Position numbers and translations under genes: made by a program. Of a stretch of DNA of 64,000 nt, positions 60,541 to 64,000 are shown piece after piece. Numbering within the stretch: the stretch's first letter is position 1; each line of letters starts with the position of its first letter. Source of the stretch: Rhodospirillaceae bacterium (GTDB lineage Bacteria > Pseudomonadota > Alphaproteobacteria > DSM-16000 > Inquilinaceae); contig JACKIG010000018.1 in the NCBI GenBank assembly GCA_020638595.1, positions 1 through 64,000 of the forward strand, given 5' to 3'. The notes beneath the pieces were generated by a model. It worked only from the letters and a program-made list of their open reading frames with translations. It searched no databases and was not told where the DNA came from.

Positions 60541-60600
60541 ATCGATCGACTATATCAATTGCAACGATTTGAACAATCGATTTTCACAATCGTTTATCCC
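60541..60600. promoter_or_regulatory. Candidate OxyR-binding region between oxyR and katA
   Basis: The AT-rich divergent spacer holds AACGATT (60564-60570), ACAATCGATT (60574-60583) and ACAATCGTTT (60587-60596). AACGATT and AATCGTT are inverted copies, and the ACAATCG units repeat at 13 bases. Multiple half-sites on one face are expected for a tetrameric LysR regulator. It is not a clear match to the E. coli OxyR consensus. Confidence 0.45.
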
Positions 60601-60704
60601 CACTTACCGTCTGGGTATTGCTCTTCAACACCAAGGCACGGGCGGTCCATCCCGTCTCCGCTCGGGTTCCTGGGGCAAGTATCGCAGAACGCAGGGGAGA
60701 TCCC

Positions 60705-62165
60705 ATGGCGGACGCCAAGACCATGACGACGACGGCCGGTGCGCCGGTTTCCGACAACCAGAACTCCGTCACCGCGGGGCCGCGGGGGCCGCTCTTGATG
60801 CAGGACTACCAGCTGCTGGAGAAGCTGGCCCACCAGAACCGCGAACGCGTGCCGGAGCGCGTGGTGCATGCCAAGGGTTCCGGCGCGTACGGCACGTTGA
60901 CGATCACCAACGACATCACGCGCTACAGCCGCGCCAGCATCTTTTCCGAAGTCGGCAAGACAACCGCGATGCTGGCGCGCTTTTCCACCGTCGCCGGTGA
61001 GCGCGGGGCGGCGGATGCCGAGCGCGACGTCCGCGGGTTCGCCCTGAAGTTCTATACCGAGGAAGGCAACTGGGACATGGTGGGCAACAACACCCCCGTG
61101 TTCTTCATCCGCGATGCGCTGAAGTTCCCGGACTTCATCCACACCCAGAAGCGCCACCCCAGGACCAACATGCGCTCGCCGACGGCGATGTGGGACTTCT
61201 GGTCGCTGTCGCCGGAAAGCCTGCACCAGGTGACGATCCTGTTTTCCGATCGTGGCTTGCCGCGCGGCTTCCGCTTCATGAACGGCTACGGATCGCACAC
61301 CTATTCGTTCCTCAATGCTGCGGGCGAGCGGTTCTGGGTCAAGTTTCACTTCAAGACCGCCCAGGGCATCCGTACCTGGACCAACCGCGAGGCCGAAGGC
61401 GTCGTCGCCACCGACCGCGAGAGCTCGCAACGCGACCTGTTCAACGCCATCGAGCGGGGCGACTTCCCGCGGTGGCATTTCTTCGTCCAGGTCATGCCGG
61501 AGGCCGAGGCGGCCACAACGCCCTACAATCCCTTCGATCTGACCAAGGTGTGGCCGCATGGCGACTATCCGCTGATCGAGGTCGGCGTGATGGAGCTGAA
61601 CCGCAATCCGGAGAACTATTTCGCGGAGATCGAGCAATCGTCCTTCAGTCCGTCGAATGTGGTGCCGGGGATCAGCTGGTCCCCCGACAAGATGCTTCAG
61701 GCGCGCATCGTCTCCTATGCCGATGCGCACCGATACCGGGTGGGCACGCATTACGAGATGCTGCCGGTCAACCGGCCCCATGTGCCGGTCAACACCTATC
61801 ACCTGGACGGTCCCATGCGCTTCGACGCGCCCGGGGCTACGGATGCCTATTACGAGCCGAACTCCTTCGGTGGGCCGACGCAGAACCCGGCCTATGGCGA
61901 ACCGCCGCTGGCGATTGCCGGCGATGCCGGCCGCTATGACCATCGCGACGGCAACGACGACTATGGCCAGGCAGGGGCGCTGTTCCGCCTGCTGCCCCAG
62001 CCGGAGAAGGAGCGGCTGTTCCGCAACATCGCGGAGGCAATGGACGGCGTGCCGAAGCAGATCGTGGAGCGCCAGCTGCGCCATTTCGATGCAGCCGACC
62101 TTGCCTATGGCAGCGGTGTCAGGCGGGCATTGGCCGCGCAGCTTGCGCCGGAACCGGTGAAATAG
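60705..62165 (+). CDS. katA: Catalase (small-subunit, clade 3 type)
   Basis: A 486-residue haem catalase that converts hydrogen peroxide to water and oxygen. Distal His55 lies in RVVHAKGSGAYG and Asn128 in MVGNNTPVFF. The proximal haem-ligand Tyr lies in RIVSYADAHRYRVG. DIPVFFIRDA-type and FMNGYGSHTYSF blocks are typical. The ATG at 60705 follows GCAGGGGAGA. There is no signal peptide. It is divergent from oxyR, with a likely operator between, so it should be peroxide-inducible. Confidence 0.97.
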   Translation: MADAKTMTTTAGAPVSDNQNSVTAGPRGPLLMQDYQLLEKLAHQNRERVPERVVHAKGSGAYGTLTITNDITRYSRASIFSEVGKTTAMLARFSTVAGERGAADAERDVRGFALKFYTEEGNWDMVGNNTPVFFIRDALKFPDFIHTQKRHPRTNMRSPTAMWDFWSLSPESLHQVTILFSDRGLPRGFRFMNGYGSHTYSFLNAAGERFWVKFHFKTAQGIRTWTNREAEGVVATDRESSQRDLFNAIERGDFPRWHFFVQVMPEAEAATTPYNPFDLTKVWPHGDYPLIEVGVMELNRNPENYFAEIEQSSFSPSNVVPGISWSPDKMLQARIVSYADAHRYRVGTHYEMLPVNRPHVPVNTYHLDGPMRFDAPGATDAYYEPNSFGGPTQNPAYGEPPLAIAGDAGRYDHRDGNDDYGQAGALFRLLPQPEKERLFRNIAEAMDGVPKQIVERQLRHFDAADLAYGSGVRRALAAQLAPEPVK

Positions 62166-62283
62166 TTCTGTTAACCAAGACGTGCTAAGACGTTGTGCCG
62201 CCTTTGTGAGCCGGCGGCATAGGGGAACCCTGCCTTGCGCCATTGGCGCATGGCAGGCGACCCCGAAGACGTGCTAGACCGGG

Positions 62284-62760
62284 ATGACCATGGACCTGGA
62301 ATTGCGGAAGGACGTGCGGGCGGGAACCGCCTGGGGCGTGGTGGGCCGGCACGGGCTGCGCGGCCTGGGTGTGCTTGCCTTCGCGATCGGGACCGTGGGG
62401 ATCTTTGTGCCGTTGCTGCCGACGACGATCTTCTGGATCGCCGCGGCGGCGTGTTTCGCCCGGTCGGAGCCGCGATGGCAGCGCTGGATCTTCGAACATC
62501 CGCGCTTCGGGGCCCCGGTGCGGGACTATTTGAGGGCCGGCGTCGTCCGGCGGGAGGCAAAGTTGGCCGCAATCGCAGGGCTGGCGGCGTCCTTCTGCAT
62601 CACGGCATTCGTCTCCGGCCTGAACCTGGTGGGGCTGTGCGTCCTTGCCGCCACGCTGACGGCCGTCGCCGTCTACGTGGTCAGCCGGCCGGAACGCCTG
62701 CCTCCTTCCCTGTCGCCGGATGGCGCCGCGTCACCGCGACCGACACCACCGTTGAGCTGA
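62284..62760 (+). CDS. DUF454 (YbaN-like) inner-membrane protein
   Basis: A 158-residue protein with the DUF454 pattern: helix with LGVLAFAIGTVGIFVPLLPTT, then FWIAAAACFARSEPRWQRW, HPRFGAPVRDY, and two further hydrophobic helices (about 98-136). The function of the family is unknown. The ATG at 62284 has a weak ribosome site; 62290 is an alternative start. It ends 5 bases before hemA, so the two are probably co-transcribed. A role near haem metabolism is only suggested by position. Confidence 0.85.
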   Translation: MTMDLELRKDVRAGTAWGVVGRHGLRGLGVLAFAIGTVGIFVPLLPTTIFWIAAAACFARSEPRWQRWIFEHPRFGAPVRDYLRAGVVRREAKLAAIAGLAASFCITAFVSGLNLVGLCVLAATLTAVAVYVVSRPERLPPSLSPDGAASPRPTPPLS

Positions 62761-62765
62761 GGTCG

Positions 62766-64000
62766 ATGGACTATCCCCGTATCTTCGAAGACGCAATCGA
62801 CAGCCTGAAGCAGGAACGGCGCTATCGCGTGTTCGCCGACCTGGAACGCGTTGCCGGGCGCTTCCCGCACGCCGTCCACCACACGCCGTCCGGGCGGCGC
62901 GACGTGGTGGTCTGGTGTTCCAACGATTACCTGGGCATGGGCCAGAATGCCGGCGTCATCCGCGCCATGCAGGACACGGCCGGCCGCATGGGCACCGGTG
63001 CCGGCGGCACGCGCAACATCTCCGGCACCAATCACCCGCTGGTGGAGCTGGAGGCGGAACTGGCGGACCTGCACGGCAAGCCGGCGTCGCTGGTGTTCAC
63101 GTCGGGCTTCATTTCCAACGAAGCGTCCATCAGCACCATCGCGCGGCTGATCCCCGACTGCCTGATCCTGTCGGACAGCCTCAACCACGCCTCGATGATC
63201 GCCGGCATCCGCCACAGCGGCGCGGAAAAGCGCATCTTCCGCCACAACGACCTGGAGCACCTGGAAGACCTGCTGCGCCGCGCCGGGCGCGAGCGGGCGA
63301 AGCTGATCGTCTTCGAATCCGTCTATTCCATGGACGGCGACATCGCCCCGATCGCGGCGGTCTGCGACCTGGCCGAGCGCTACGGCGCCATGACCTATCT
63401 GGACGAAGTGCACGCCGTCGGCATGTACGGCCCGCGCGGCGGCGGCATCGCCGAGCGTGACGGCGTCATGGACCGTGTCGACGTGATCGAAGGCACCCTG
63501 GCCAAGGCCTATGGCACGCTGGGCGGATACATTGCGTCGTCGACGGCGATCTGCGATGCCGTCCGCTCCTACGCGCCGGAGTTCATCTTCACCACGGCGC
63601 TGCCGCCGGCCATCGCCGCGGCCGCATGCACCAGCGTGCGCTATCTCAAGCGTTCCGGCGCCGAGCGGGCGGCCCACCAGGCCAATGCCGCCCGCACCAA
63701 GGCGGTGCTGCGCGCCGCCGGCCTGCCGGTCATGCCGTCCGAGGCGCATATCGTCCCGGTGCTGGTGGGCGATCCTGCCCGCTGCAGGGCGGCGACGGAG
63801 CGGCTGTTGAACGGGCATGGCATCTATATCCAGCCGATCAACTACCCGACCGTGCCGCGGGGGACGGAACGCCTGCGCATCACCCCCACACCCTGCCACA
63901 CAGACGCGATGCTGGCGGCCCTGGCCGATGCCCTGGTCGCCGTCTGGCAGGAACTGGACCTGCCCCTGGGCGGCGACGCCGTCGCCCCCCCGCTGGAGGC
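62766..64000 (+). CDS. hemA: 5-aminolevulinate synthase (3' end beyond window)
   Basis: A PLP enzyme that condenses glycine and succinyl-CoA to 5-aminolevulinate, the first step of the C4 haem pathway. At least 411 residues are visible, which is about full family length; no stop occurs before the edge. Conserved blocks are VVWCSNDYLGMGQ, GTGAGGTRNISGTNHPLVEL, LDEVHAVGMYGPRGGG and the PLP lysine (Lys247) in IEGTLAKAYGTLGG. TGAGGT precedes the ATG. It provides haem for the catalase and other haem proteins. Confidence 0.97.
   Translation, partial: MDYPRIFEDAIDSLKQERRYRVFADLERVAGRFPHAVHHTPSGRRDVVVWCSNDYLGMGQNAGVIRAMQDTAGRMGTGAGGTRNISGTNHPLVELEAELADLHGKPASLVFTSGFISNEASISTIARLIPDCLILSDSLNHASMIAGIRHSGAEKRIFRHNDLEHLEDLLRRAGRERAKLIVFESVYSMDGDIAPIAAVCDLAERYGAMTYLDEVHAVGMYGPRGGGIAERDGVMDRVDVIEGTLAKAYGTLGGYIASSTAICDAVRSYAPEFIFTTALPPAIAAAACTSVRYLKRSGAERAAHQANAARTKAVLRAAGLPVMPSEAHIVPVLVGDPARCRAATERLLNGHGIYIQPINYPTVPRGTERLRITPTPCHTDAMLAALADALVAVWQELDLPLGGDAVAPPLE

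Overview
High-GC bacterial chromosome, most likely an alphaproteobacterium of the Rhodospirillales type. Supporting signs are the hisZ-purA overlap, an ALAS-type hemA (the C4 haem pathway typical of alphaproteobacteria), a ChoXWV-like choline uptake operon beside a choline-dehydrogenase-like gene, an OxyR/KatA pair, and strong G/C third-position codon use. The taxonomic call is inference from gene content. I saw no rRNA, tRNA, CRISPR array, prophage or intact insertion sequence.

Layout. 1-4.3 kb: end of hisZ, purA, a large membrane-anchored degenerate kinase and a small membrane protein. 4.4-11 kb: redox and sugar genes: a Gfo/Idh/MocA dehydrogenase with two palindromes upstream, a small unknown protein, a GMC flavoprotein, a GNAT acetyltransferase, and a glucose-dehydrogenase-like SDR beside a GH15 glycosidase. 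11.3-15.5 kb: a secreted TPR-CHAT protein followed by a D-2-hydroxyacid dehydrogenase. 15.5-20.6 kb: choline/betaine module, a GMC choline-dehydrogenase-like gene divergent from a choXWV-type ABC operon. 20.8-27 kb: peptide-type ABC operon with an embedded metallophosphoesterase and a fused double ATPase. 27-28.2 kb: aspartate dehydrogenase and a repeat-rich spacer. 28.2-33.4 kb: two adjacent class III adenylate cyclase genes of different architecture. 33.4-34.1 kb: an AT-richer leader.

34.1-58.3 kb is one open reading frame of about 8058 codons. It encodes a giant exoprotein with a two-partner-secretion (filamentous-haemagglutinin-type) N-terminus, thousands of residues of right-handed beta-helix repeats built from several internally duplicated modules, no beta-barrel, and a C-terminal cysteine pair resembling the HMW1-type surface anchor. 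No TpsB transporter lies beside it in this window. It is followed by strong hairpins and a small Tat-type peptidoglycan-binding protein.

59.5-64 kb: oxyR divergent from katA (peroxide defence), a DUF454 membrane protein and hemA, which runs off the window. Most metabolic genes can be placed in known families. The giant exoprotein, the pseudokinase/membrane pair, the secreted TPR-CHAT protein, the ABC operon with a phosphoesterase, and a dispersed GACCCC-type repeat that seems to have entered the dehydrogenase coding sequence are the less ordinary parts.
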